Shown: piece after piece, positions 15,426 through 22,420 of the stretch | How the letters are laid out: the number at the start of each line of letters is the position of its first letter | How positions within the stretch are numbered: position 1 is the first letter of the stretch | The notes under the pieces: generated by a model | The model's input: the letters and a program-made list of their open reading frames with translations, nothing else | Told to the model about the DNA's origin: nothing | Databases searched by the model: none | Translations under genes and position numbers: made by a program | From: Symsagittifera roscoffensis | Lineage: Eukaryota; Xenacoelomorpha; Acoela; Convolutidae | Direction: 5' to 3' | Assembly: GCF_963678635.1 (NCBI RefSeq) | Contig: NC_087063.1 | Coordinates: forward strand, 25,490,701 to 25,515,947 | DNA length: 25,247 nucleotides

Positions 15426-17611
15426 TTATGTTGTATTCGAATTTGATCTGGAGTAGTTATTTCGACTATTTGTTCTTTGTAATGATTTTGTGACGAATTT
15501 TGTGTATTTCTTCGTTCTGGTGATCTTCCTCTATAACTTGAGTTATATGGTGATTGAGTTCTCGTGTAATTGGTATTGTTCGGAAGTGGTTTTCCTGAAC
15601 TGTTGTTGCTGTATACTTTTTTGTTTGGTAGATTTTGATCTTTCTTCATGTATTGATAGAATGATTTATTTGGTTCTTTATATTTTTGAGGTTTGTTTTG
15701 ATTGTCCTGTTGTTTTTGTCTACATTCAGAAATACTATGTCCGTATCGTCGGCAATAATTACACCATTTTTTGAAAGATGGTTTGCCTTTAAAGTTTGGG
15801 TGTTTTTCATAAATATTGAGTATTTCAGTGATTTTTTCAACGAGGTCTGTATCTGATTCCTGTATATTGTTGATATTTGTGGTATTTGTTTCAATTCGGT
15901 TAACATATTGTAATTTCAGATTTTCTGTTTCTTCAAGTTTCATTGTGATTTCCGCTTGCTCTAGTTTGTCTACTAGTTTTCGAAAATCTAAATCGGGCTC
16001 TCGAATTGAGGAGGGATGGGATGCTCTCTTTTTTATTGCTATTTTCCTTAATTGAGGTGTTAAGGTCATCATTAAGATTTCTGTCATTTTTGTGTTTTTA
16101 GAGTCGTGTGTATTTAATGAATATGCTTTTCGAACTAGTGTTTCGATACGTACTGCTAATTGTTTGATGGTTTCATTTGGTAATCTGCGAATTTCATTAC
16201 ATAAAACTCTTTGTTGTTGTTTGTTTCTTTCGGAGTCAAACATTTTTGAAAATTCTTGTGTAAATCTTTTCCAATTTGATTTTATTTCTATAGGCAATAC
16301 TGAAAACCATTTTTGGGCTGCGCCGTCTAAGGTTGTCTCTATCAACGCTGTGCGTCGATGTATCCAATTTTGATGTAGTGGCGTATTAATTGGTTCAGGT
16401 CCTATATTTAAAATTAAATTTGCTGTTACTGCATTTAAATAATCTTCTACAGAATTTTCAGGGTCTGTTCCTGTGAATACCATTAATGGTTTGTTTGATG
16501 TTATTGATGATCCACCCATAAGGTATGGATTCATTGTCATTTGTAATGATTCTGCGGCATTTGGCATTTGTGAAAAATTTGAAAGTTGATTTTTTGTTAT
16601 TTCGTGTTGTTGAAGGTAATATGGGAGTGGTATTTCATTTTGCATTTGTGTTGGTTGATACGAGTGTGTAATCATTGGGTTTTGTGGCTGAATTGGTTGA
16701 AAAGATTGTGTATTAATTGGGTTTTGCATTTGTATTGTTTGTTGATTTTGTGTATCTATTGGGTGTGGAGAAAAAATTCTATGATATGTATGTGGTTTCT
16801 GCACTCTTTGTCCACGATATTCTTGAGTGTATGGTGCAAATATATCTGGTTGTAAATAATCATCATCAGAGGATAGATAATCCGTTTGATGAGGTGCTTG
16901 TTTTTTATTTTTATTCTGTTGAAAGAATGGGTAATTTTCACTACGATCCTGTGGAGGATGTGAATTAGTTTGAAAATTTACTGAGTTGGTTGTTGCCATT
17001 GGATTATCCCAATATTGAGATCTTATCTGATTATTATTTTTTTTTCGTGGGGGATAGTTTGTTTTTGATGAATGTGCGTAATTATAATTGTGTTCCGCAA
17101 AAGTGTTTCTTGTGAACATTCTGCGTGTTTTTGACGGTATTGTCATGGGTCTATATGTTTGATAATCCATTTGTGAATATTTTGGAGCAACCGAAGGTTT
17201 AACGGTTGATTGTAAGGTTACCTGTGCTAGTGAAGTGTTTGTATTTCTTGGTGTTGTTAAATTTGGACGTATTGGTGAAATACTTTGTTGTGTAGTTGTT
17301 GTTGTTTGGACGATTTCTTCATTTATGAAGTGTGATGGTGTCTGAATATCTTGTTGAGTGAGATTCCTAGTTCCATTAAGGTTTTCATTGTGTATGACGG
17401 TCGAATTTAAACTGTTATTTCGCGTATCAGGTAAAATTGTATTGTAGTTTAATGGTGTTGCATCAATGGTTAATGGTACTACTCTTACATAATCTCTTGC
17501 ATAAGATATTGTACCTATTGCTTGACTTGAGATTGATTGTGGGATATTTATGAATGCATAATGAGACCATTCGGGGTCCAAATGTAGTCTGATTGTTCTG
17601 TGGTGGCGGTA
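15008..17611 (-). CDS. gag: gag: capsid-like and CCHC zinc knuckle protein
   Basis: The frame is open from 17611 to TAA at 15008 but has no ATG near its start; residue numbers here count from the TTG at 17581. Residues 1-370 are Asn/Gln/Thr/Pro rich, with about three loose repeats of the type TQ..QPIQ.QNPI at 277-317. Residues about 375-550 match the Ty3/gypsy retrotransposon gag (capsid) domain, including LDGAAQKWFSVLP at 418-430. A CCHC knuckle is perfect at 607-620 (CNYCRRYGHSISEC). From about residue 703 the product becomes an Ile/Thr/His-rich sequence; this is the out-of-frame reading of the Arg/Ser/Asn-rich region, so the genuine Gag reading stops near 15475. The start overlaps the 248-aa ORF by 34-64 nt at -1, so frameshifting, internal initiation or an old 1-bp loss joins the two. 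Confidence 0.85.
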   Translation of the reverse strand, partial: YRHHRTIRLHLDPEWSHYAFINIPQSISSQAIGTISYARDYVRVVPLTIDATPLNYNTILPDTRNNSLNSTVIHNENLNGTRNLTQQDIQTPSHFINEEIVQTTTTTQQSISPIRPNLTTPRNTNTSLAQVTLQSTVKPSVAPKYSQMDYQTYRPMTIPSKTRRMFTRNTFAEHNYNYAHSSKTNYPPRKKNNNQIRSQYWDNPMATTNSVNFQTNSHPPQDRSENYPFFQQNKNKKQAPHQTDYLSSDDDYLQPDIFAPYTQEYRGQRVQKPHTYHRIFSPHPIDTQNQQTIQMQNPINTQSFQPIQPQNPMITHSYQPTQMQNEIPLPYYLQQHEITKNQLSNFSQMPNAAESLQMTMNPYLMGGSSITSNKPLMVFTGTDPENSVEDYLNAVTANLILNIGPEPINTPLHQNWIHRRTALIETTLDGAAQKWFSVLPIEIKSNWKRFTQEFSKMFDSERNKQQQRVLCNEIRRLPNETIKQLAVRIETLVRKAYSLNTHDSKNTKMTEILMMTLTPQLRKIAIKKRASHPSSIREPDLDFRKLVDKLEQAEITMKLEETENLKLQYVNRIETNTTNINNIQESDTDLVEKITEILNIYEKHPNFKGKPSFKKWCNYCRRYGHSISECRQKQQDNQNKPQKYKEPNKSFYQYMKKDQNLPNKKVYSNNSSGKPLPNNTNYTRTQSPYNSSYRGRSPERRNTQNSSQNHYKEQIVEITTPDQIRIQHNLFLDLIPNQGINTIQTISHETHHIIDIETTPIIEIEVIQTTEIRITRTIDQGITHITDQTITDQTIIIKTDHETIHKIDIQVIIIVIEIIPNHHTEIITIIIILTIATEVVHLNFKYILITYNQIQKQHQTPQVLMTQ

Positions 17612-18294
17612 TCATCGTTTGAATTTTGAGGTCTGAAATTTTTTCTTGCTTGTGAAATTAAATCTATATTATGTGTGAAATAATCTATTAAAAACCATGC
17701 CAAAATTTTTTGTAAGTCATGTTTTGTATGTTGCGAAACTTCATCTTTAGTGAAATTTTCTTTAATTATATGTAGGAAAGTTGAAAATAGTGTGATTTCA
17801 TGTCGTACCCTTATATGTTTGGATGTCTCTGTCGGTGAGACATTTGAGATTGGGGTTTCGTTTTCTAATATTGAAATATAACTATATATTATTGCAAAAA
17901 CTTCATTAGTAAATATGGAGTTTGCTCTTTGTGAGTTATGATATTGTATGCTTTTTATATATTCTAAGAATACTTTTGAAAATTCTAAGTCAAGATCGTC
18001 TGTTTGAATTACATATCTGCGGTGATTCGGGTTTGGTGTACTGAATTCTATGGTGTAGATTCCGTATTGTTGTGTTAAATTACATATATCTTTCAGATAG
18101 TGATCAATAATTTGTCTTTTGATTTTTACATCTGGGAACTCTGCTTTACATGGGCTGATTCCGAGTTCAAACAAATTTAGGAGGAAATTTTTGCAAAGAT
18201 CATGTTGTCCTCTATTATCGGGTGCATATACGAGGAAGGGGTAGATATCGTCATCATCTGGACTATCTTCACTTGGAGTGTGTGTTTGGCTCAT
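17548..18294 (-). CDS. Pre-gag ORF, 248 aa, possible Gag N-terminal (matrix-like) domain
   Basis: The ATG at 18294-18292 lies 18 nt after the stop of the basic ORF and in the same frame. The protein has an acidic start (SEDSPDDDD), then a predominantly helical body with Leu/Ile/Phe-rich segments, and no signal peptide, membrane helix or zinc motif. Its end overlaps the gag frame, which is -1 to it. I find no X XXY YYZ slippery heptamer in the overlap. Because Gag has no own ATG, this ORF most likely encodes the N-terminal part of the Gag precursor, reached by frameshift or separated by an old indel. It could also be an independent accessory protein. No family recognised. Confidence 0.65.
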   Translation of the reverse strand: MSQTHTPSEDSPDDDDIYPFLVYAPDNRGQHDLCKNFLLNLFELGISPCKAEFPDVKIKRQIIDHYLKDICNLTQQYGIYTIEFSTPNPNHRRYVIQTDDLDLEFSKVFLEYIKSIQYHNSQRANSIFTNEVFAIIYSYISILENETPISNVSPTETSKHIRVRHEITLFSTFLHIIKENFTKDEVSQHTKHDLQKILAWFLIDYFTHNIDLISQARKNFRPQNSNDDTATTEQSDYIWTPNGLIMHS

Positions 18295-18312
18295 TTTTTC
18301 GTTTAATGACTG

Positions 18313-18735
18313 TTAATGGTAATTATCGATGTGTCTAATTGGTTGATTCCAATTATACAAGTGTACTGGTTTGTGTTTATATTGCTTTTTTATTCTTCTT
18401 TTTCCTCTTTTCGATGAATTTGAAGTTGTTTCTGAGTCTGAAAAATATAATTGATCGTGAATGGGGCAATTTTTATCAATAGATTCTTTTAATTTATAAA
18501 GTTCGTCTAAATTGCTGGCTTCTGATTCTGAAAATGCGTTTCTATTTTTGGAAAATCTTTTTCGTGTTATTTGTCTTTGTTTGGTTATTATTTTCTTTTT
18601 TAGTGTTTGTCGTTTTGTTCTAATATATCCAACTGTTTGTGTATGAGGTGTGATTACAAGGTCGTATTTTTTGTTATCTATTTCACAGTTGTGTAAAACG
18701 ATTGTTTGTTTGTTTCCTAGATTTTTAAATGACAT
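18313..18735 (-). CDS. Small basic protein, 140 aa, nuclear-signal-like
   Basis: The first ORF after the leader; it opens at ATG 18735-18733 and ends at TAA 18315-18313. Two dense Lys/Arg clusters (KRQTLKKKIITKQRQITRKR near residues 40-60 and KRGKRRIKKQYKHK near 109-122) flank an acidic middle with SESEASNLDEL. Such clusters act as nuclear localisation or RNA-binding signals in Rev/Tat-type regulators, nucleocapsids and chromatin proteins. There is no membrane segment and no zinc-finger spacing. The stop is in the same frame as the following 248-aa ORF and six codons before its ATG, so the two may be one product split by a nonsense change, or two proteins translated in turn. Identity unknown. 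Confidence 0.6.
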   Translation of the reverse strand: MSFKNLGNKQTIVLHNCEIDNKKYDLVITPHTQTVGYIRTKRQTLKKKIITKQRQITRKRFSKNRNAFSESEASNLDELYKLKESIDKNCPIHDQLYFSDSETTSNSSKRGKRRIKKQYKHKPVHLYNWNQPIRHIDNYH

Positions 18736-18819
18736 AAGATTTAGGATGACGGATGCAAAAAGTTGTTAGATGATTTCTATTTTCTTAAACTGTTAGTCCT
18801 TACGATTTTTTGGTTAGCT

Positions 18820-19235
18820 TAACCTGGGTCTATTTGTTCAGGGTTGGAGAGAAAAGTATATCGATTCCGAAGAATAATTTTTTACTTTCTCGTGGCTAGT
18901 ATAAGCTAAGGTGTTAACTTACTTAATCTTACTTAGGGGTAGTGATTGTGTTCAAGGGTTGGAGAATAGTAAATCGATCCACAAGGTTCAGGTATAATTA
19001 GAACGCGAGTAGTTCGTTAGATACTATTTTAAACTTACTAAGTCTAAGATTTATCCTGGGTCTGATAAGAGGAGGGTTCATGTGAAGGATGAATAACCGA
19101 AGTTCTTCACTGTTTATCCTAATTTGAATGATTAGTTTTGTTCAAAAAATTCTATTAGTCTTGGGTTTTTTGAAAGGGTTGGATAGTGAATCGAGGTTTG
19201 AGGTCGTTAGACACTAGCTAAGTGGGTGGGGGAGA
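18820..19235. repeat. Degenerate repeats of about 115 bp in the leader
   Basis: GGGTTGGA recurs at 18841, 18956 and 19176, each followed after a few bases by a version of GTAAATCGAT, with a weaker copy near 19074. Between them CCTGGGTCT recurs (about 18823 and 19056), as do GTTAGA.ACTA motifs (about 19016 and 19209). Spacing is about 102-118 bp, so these are old tandem copies. Confidence 0.55.
18920..18933 (-). promoter_or_regulatory. Two candidate 5' splice sites in the leader
   Basis: The minus strand reads GTAAGATTAA and then GTAAGTTAAC, with the G of each GT at 18932 and 18922. They lie about 190 nt upstream of the first ORF, a normal place for the donor of subgenomic env mRNA. The preceding exon bases are not AG-consensus for both. 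Confidence 0.3.
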
Positions 19236-19252
19236 ACAAAATTGTTCTTTTT

Positions 19253-19338
19253 GATCCAAGGATAGGCCTTGATGATCAAGTTTTAAATTTAATTAAATAG
19301 AAAATTAATTAAGATCCAAGGATAAGCCTTGATGATCT
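19253..19338. repeat. Two-copy repeat, 60-bp period, in the leader
   Basis: A 25-base block that starts GATCCAAGGATA and ends CCTTGATGATC occurs at 19253-19277 and again at 19313-19337 with one mismatch. The DNA between is almost pure A/T and partly repeats itself. Confidence 0.8.
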
Positions 19339-19960
19339 GATTTTAAAATTAAGTGAATTTAAGTTTAAAATGGTTTAAATTTGTTTAAGAAAAAGATTTA
19401 GTGTTTTAATGATATTAGTGAGCTTATGATTGCTGTTATGTTTTAGGTGATGAAGCTGGGACAACTGATGATTTTATGATTACTAACAGTTTATTGTCAT
19501 GCTACTAATTTTTGTTTTGATTTTCAATAAATATTTTCCAAACATGTTTTATATAAAACTGCAGAATTTTAGGAAAACGATCTGAGATCTTTTTATCAAT
19601 CGTTATTGTATATTAATAGTTTTGTTTAGCGCCTGAAATGATTATGAAGATTGACTTCAAGATTTTATGTTTGCAAATGAAAATCTAAATTCATTGCTAA
19701 TAAAATTCTAAATATAAAAGTTTGTGTTGGCTTTTGCCGTACTATCATATAACTATTTGGTAAGTTTCTACTTTGTCGCATGTCGTCTCTGGTTCGAGGT
19801 CTTCTTCCAATTCCGGGTAGTTCTATTATCGTTCGGAATATTGGCTCTGATCTATTGAGTCGTAGAGACATTTCGATTAACTTATCGTCGTATAACATTT
19901 TAAAAATGTTTTGTCTAAATTCTAATCTATTTTTGGTTAATTCTAAACTATTAAGGTCCT

Positions 19961-19983
19961 GTTCGAGACTTATGGTCGCACCA
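19961..19983 (-). promoter_or_regulatory. Primer binding site (tRNA type)
   Basis: Two bases after the LTR the minus strand begins TGGTGCGACCATAAGTCT. Its complement ends in CACCA and, read further, contains GTTCGA, which looks like a T-loop at nearly the right distance from the CCA end (one base short of canonical). That combination supports priming by the 3' end of a host tRNA. The isoacceptor is not certain; the GGTCG-type acceptor end is reminiscent of some tRNA-Arg species. Confidence 0.75.
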
Positions 19984-19985
19984 GA

Positions 19986-20394
19986 TGAGTTATATCTGTG
20001 GTCTTAACTCATAGAATAATTTCGGATAGGGTACACCGTCTGCTCGTCACGCTATCTAATTTTCGGCCGGATAGATTCGTGCAACTTCTTAGTCTAATAC
20101 CGATCCTAATCTTACTCTTATACTATCTAGTCTCAGGTTGTTTAACTAGTCTCTGCTAGGCTCAATAGATCTAGGGTATACTGGTTTATTGCGGCTGCTG
20201 AAGTTCTCTTGGAGAGGCAACTAATTTCTAAGTTAAATTCCAATCTCTCTGGTGCTGAAATTACAAGTAATCTCAGCACTTACAAATAAGTGGGTTGTTA
20301 GTTAGATAGATCATGATTGGTTAATATTAAATACTTTACAGTGGTAAAATATCTAATTTATCCAATCATAAAATGTAGTTTAGATCAGGTTCCA
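19986..20394 (-). repeat. 5' LTR (409 bp)
   Basis: This is the promoter-side LTR of the minus-strand element. It begins TGGAACCTGATC and ends ATATAACTCA on the minus strand. A CCAAT motif (AACCAATCA, near 20314-20322) and the AT-rich TATTTAATA just before it are the only promoter-like signals. AATAAA lies at 20190-20185. It matches the left LTR apart from about six substitutions and a 3-bp indel. Confidence 0.95.
20252..20292 (-). promoter_or_regulatory. Paired hairpins in 5' LTR
   Basis: The same two palindromes as in the 3' LTR: a 28-nt hairpin at 20252-20279 and a 16-nt palindrome at 20277-20292. If transcription starts upstream of them, they would fold at the 5' end of the RNA, a position like that of a TAR element; the start site is unknown. 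Confidence 0.5.
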
Positions 20395-20398
20395 CATC
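20395..20398. repeat. Target-site duplication, right copy (CATC)
   Basis: CATC directly after the closing CA of the right LTR equals the four bases before the left LTR. Confidence 0.85.
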
Positions 20399-21340
20399 CC
20401 AAAAACTGATTTCGTCAGCTTTTTTGATATAAAGTCCACATTTACAAAACTTTTTGTGGAAAATAAAATCGAAATTTTAGCTTTAGTTATTTAATTGTGT
20501 TCGCAACCGATGAGCGGCCAAAGTATCTTATCCAAAAAGGTAACCTGGAAACCCTATTTTTAGAAGTTTGCTTAAAATTACTGATGGTTTGATCGTAGCT
20601 TTCGATACTGCTGATGTTCCGACTTTTGTAACGAAAGTAATGGAGTATTTGTGCTCAGAGTGTGTTTTTTTTCTTCAGACGAATTTCGAATTTTTAGCTA
20701 TCCATTTTTGACGGATTTTGAATCAATTTTATATCATTGAAAAAGTATTATTGTCGTGAGCTTAAATTTGGAAAGATGTTTCACCTGCGAGCATTTTTCT
20801 AAAGTTATGGACGTTTAAAAATTGCCATTTTGGTCAATATGGGACAATTAACGAGCGATAAATTTCGCGCTATTAACGCGTAAGCGGAGATTTAATCCGT
20901 CTTAAAAATCGTTCTAAATTGGTTGAAGGAAGCTTATTTGCCAAAAAAAGTCTTGTTACTAGAAGCAAAATTTATCACTTTGCACTTGTTATGGCGTGTG
21001 AAGGGATGATTCTCACTAAAAAATCTCAATTTTTTTTTGCTAGATGTAATTTTTTCATGCTATTACTACTCCTCAATCCAATTTGATTATGATACAACTG
21101 AGCATGACTTCTTGGTCTCTGGTTTTGCAATACATTTTTGCGTCGTCTGTATTTAAAACCTTTAGGAAACTATTACGAGGCCAAACTGTGCATTCTGTGC
21201 ATTGTAAGCGGATTGCGCAACAAGCCAAAATCAGATTTGTTGCGGAATCAGCAACTTTGCTACTTTTCTTTGATCTTCTTCGCTGTTTTGGAGTCCACAA
21301 ACAGAAACCTAAAACAGTGTACCGCTCAAAATCGTTCCGA
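20399..21340. other. Right host flank, proximal part, no gene recognised
   Basis: AT-rich DNA with scattered short frames on both strands. The stretch 21073-21409 is open in several frames on both strands at once, one of them with spaced Cys (minus strand, CCAIRLQCTECTVW). No domain is recognisable and there is no surrounding coding pattern, so I leave it unannotated. Confidence 0.5.
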
Positions 21341-21344
21341 AAAA

Positions 21345-21515
21345 AGGCGATTTTACGGAATCCGCAACCGTACTTGCGGAAACCAGAACAGTTGGTGCAG
21401 TTAAATTGAGCAAGACATTTGTATATTTAAATTGAGCCGTTGCGGATTCCGCAAATGTGAGTGGAATCCGCAAATTGTAAGTGAAATCCGCATTTTGTTT
21501 GCGGATTACGTTTAC
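21345..21515. repeat. Cluster of GGAATCCGCA-type repeats
   Basis: GGAATCCGCA or a one-base variant (GAAATCCGCA) occurs several times, often preceded by GTAAGTG or GTGAGTG, for example near 21465-21475 and 21481-21492. A self-complementary GCGGATTCCGC lies at about 21443-21453. The cluster is opposite in orientation to the one at 22215-22320. Confidence 0.65.
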
Positions 21516-21654
21516 ATATATGTATATGTGTAGTGTAGCGTTTAAAATTATATCTTTTATTTACTGGTCACCAGAAAAATCAATCTCAATTACTACATTG
21601 ATCAACTACCAGTTGAAATACCAAACGTTTCATCTCAACTCGTGTCAACCCAAT

Positions 21655-22004
21655 TTCGATCTCAAATCCTGTCAATTTCGATCTCAACTTTGATCCCAAA
21701 TACTGAACTACTAAACTTCGATCCCAAATTTTGACCTGCCGATCCCAAATGCTGACATTTTTCGATCTGAACTTCGATCCCAAATACTGATGCAATCCCA
21801 AATACTGACCTAAATTGGCGATATGCTGTGTTATGTGTTTCCATACACTCTCAACCCAATGACTACAAATATTGAATTTATTTGGTGCTGTGCTTCAAAA
21901 TCAGTATTTGGGATAGACGCAATCCCAAATACTGACCTAATTTGGCGATATGCTGTGTGTTGTATTTCTATACACTCTCAACCCATTGACTCCAAGTATT
22001 GGAC
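21655..22004. repeat. Array of GATCCCAAATACTGA-like units with a 127-bp duplication
   Basis: Variants of CGATCCCAAATACTGA recur about eight times between 21655 and 21935, spaced roughly 20-35 bp. The array ends in two longer copies of about 85 bp (21793-21877 and 21920-22004, period 127 bp), each running from CAATCCCAAATACTGACC through CGATATGCTGTG and CACTCTCAACCCA. The frames open here on the minus strand (YLGSKFRSK-like translations) are products of the repeat and not genes. Confidence 0.8.
21901..21935. repeat. Perfect 14-bp inverted repeat
   Basis: TCAGTATTTGGGAT at 21901-21914 is the exact reverse complement of ATCCCAAATACTGA at 21922-21935, with a 7-nt spacer (AGACGCA). It is a unit of the surrounding array present in inverted orientation. 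Confidence 0.85.
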
Positions 22005-22204
22005 TACAAAAATCTTCGGTGTTGTATTTCCAAACTACTAAAAAGTGACATACACCGATTTTGTTAACTAATGTTTTGAGATTTGTTCATGGATTCCGCT
22101 GACAATGGTTAAGTCCTTGCCTTTAACTTCCACATTGCTAGAATTCCAGCTCTAGATTTCAATTGTTCATATGAGAGTTCAGTAATAAACAAAGTTCTGA
22201 ACCC

Positions 22205-22420
22205 ATCTGCAGTTTGCGGAATTTGCTTAAAATTGCGGATTCCACTTACAAGTTTTGCGGATTCCACTTACATTTGCGGATTTCACTTATTTTTTGTGGA
22301 AACCACTTGCGGAATCCACAACAACTAGCCATTTTTGCAAAAATGTGCCAACAAAATTTACGTTTAAGGTATTTGTACGCGGAAGTTTTGTCCACGGAAG
22401 TTTTGTAAGTGGAATCCACT
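22205..22420. repeat. Cluster of TGCGGATTCCACTTAC repeats
   Basis: TGCGGATTCCACTTAC occurs at about 22233-22248 and 22256-22271, then TGCGGATTTCACTTA at about 22275-22289 and further decayed copies to about 22420 (GTGGAAACCACTTGCGGAATCC). These are the reverse complements of the units at 21345-21515, so the two clusters form an inverted pair around the array between them. Confidence 0.7.

Larger units (their letters stand above)
18736..19985 (-). other. Leader (5' untranslated region) of the element
   Basis: 1.25 kb between the 5' LTR and the first ORF with no credible coding frame; the 77-codon frame at 19665-19898 overlaps repeat-free AT-rich sequence and has no recognisable features. It holds the primer binding site, two sets of repeats and two candidate splice donors, listed separately. 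By position it should contain the packaging signal. Confidence 0.6.
1556..20394 (-). mobile_element. Giant Ty3/gypsy-type LTR retrotransposon with env and accessory ORFs
   Basis: The 18.8-kb element is bounded by two near-identical LTRs and a 4-bp target duplication, so it is one complete insertion and not a nest of fragments. On the minus strand it carries a primer binding site, a basic ORF, a 248-aa ORF, gag, protease-RT-RNase H-integrase, small membrane ORFs, a Ser/Thr/Pro-rich ORF, an Env-like glycoprotein and two more ORFs. The domain order and the GPY/F module after the integrase core identify the Ty3/gypsy group; BEL/Pao is excluded by the module and by RT and IN features, and Copia by gene order. 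Typical animal members are 5-8 kb, so this one is more than twice the usual size. Known giant relatives are Ogre in plants and Burro in planarians. The copy is defective because gag-pol and one accessory ORF are broken. Confidence 0.95.

Noticed and set aside
12055-15428. Stop-codon reassignment or programmed readthrough to explain the internal stops
   Set aside because: All three stop codons occur, at unrelated sites, together with indels and an RT deletion, while other ORFs end normally with the same codons. Pseudogenisation is simpler.
15008-15475. Ile/Thr/His-rich C-terminal extension of Gag as a real domain
   Set aside because: It is best explained as reading the Arg/Ser/Asn-rich region out of frame; the -1 frame leads directly into protease.
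14405-16968. Several plus-strand frames of 79-123 aa
   Set aside because: All lie opposite the recognisable gag and protease domains on the minus strand.
17548-17611. Canonical -1 slippery heptamer in the ORF/gag overlap
   Set aside because: No X XXY YYZ sequence in the correct phase could be found in the overlap.
19665-20007. Frames of 75-77 aa in the leader
   Set aside because: They are no longer than chance allows, and one runs across the primer binding site into the LTR.
21073-21409. Host gene or transposase exon (frames on both strands, 71-108 aa)
   Set aside because: Frames are open on both strands at once, without a domain, splice context or coding composition.
21586-21844. Minus-strand frames of 60-71 aa with repeated YLGSK/IWDR motifs
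   Set aside because: They are translations of the tandem GATCCCAAATACTGA array.
21655-22004. CRISPR array
   Set aside because: Repeats are imperfect with irregular spacing, have no cas genes nearby and lie in evidently eukaryotic DNA.
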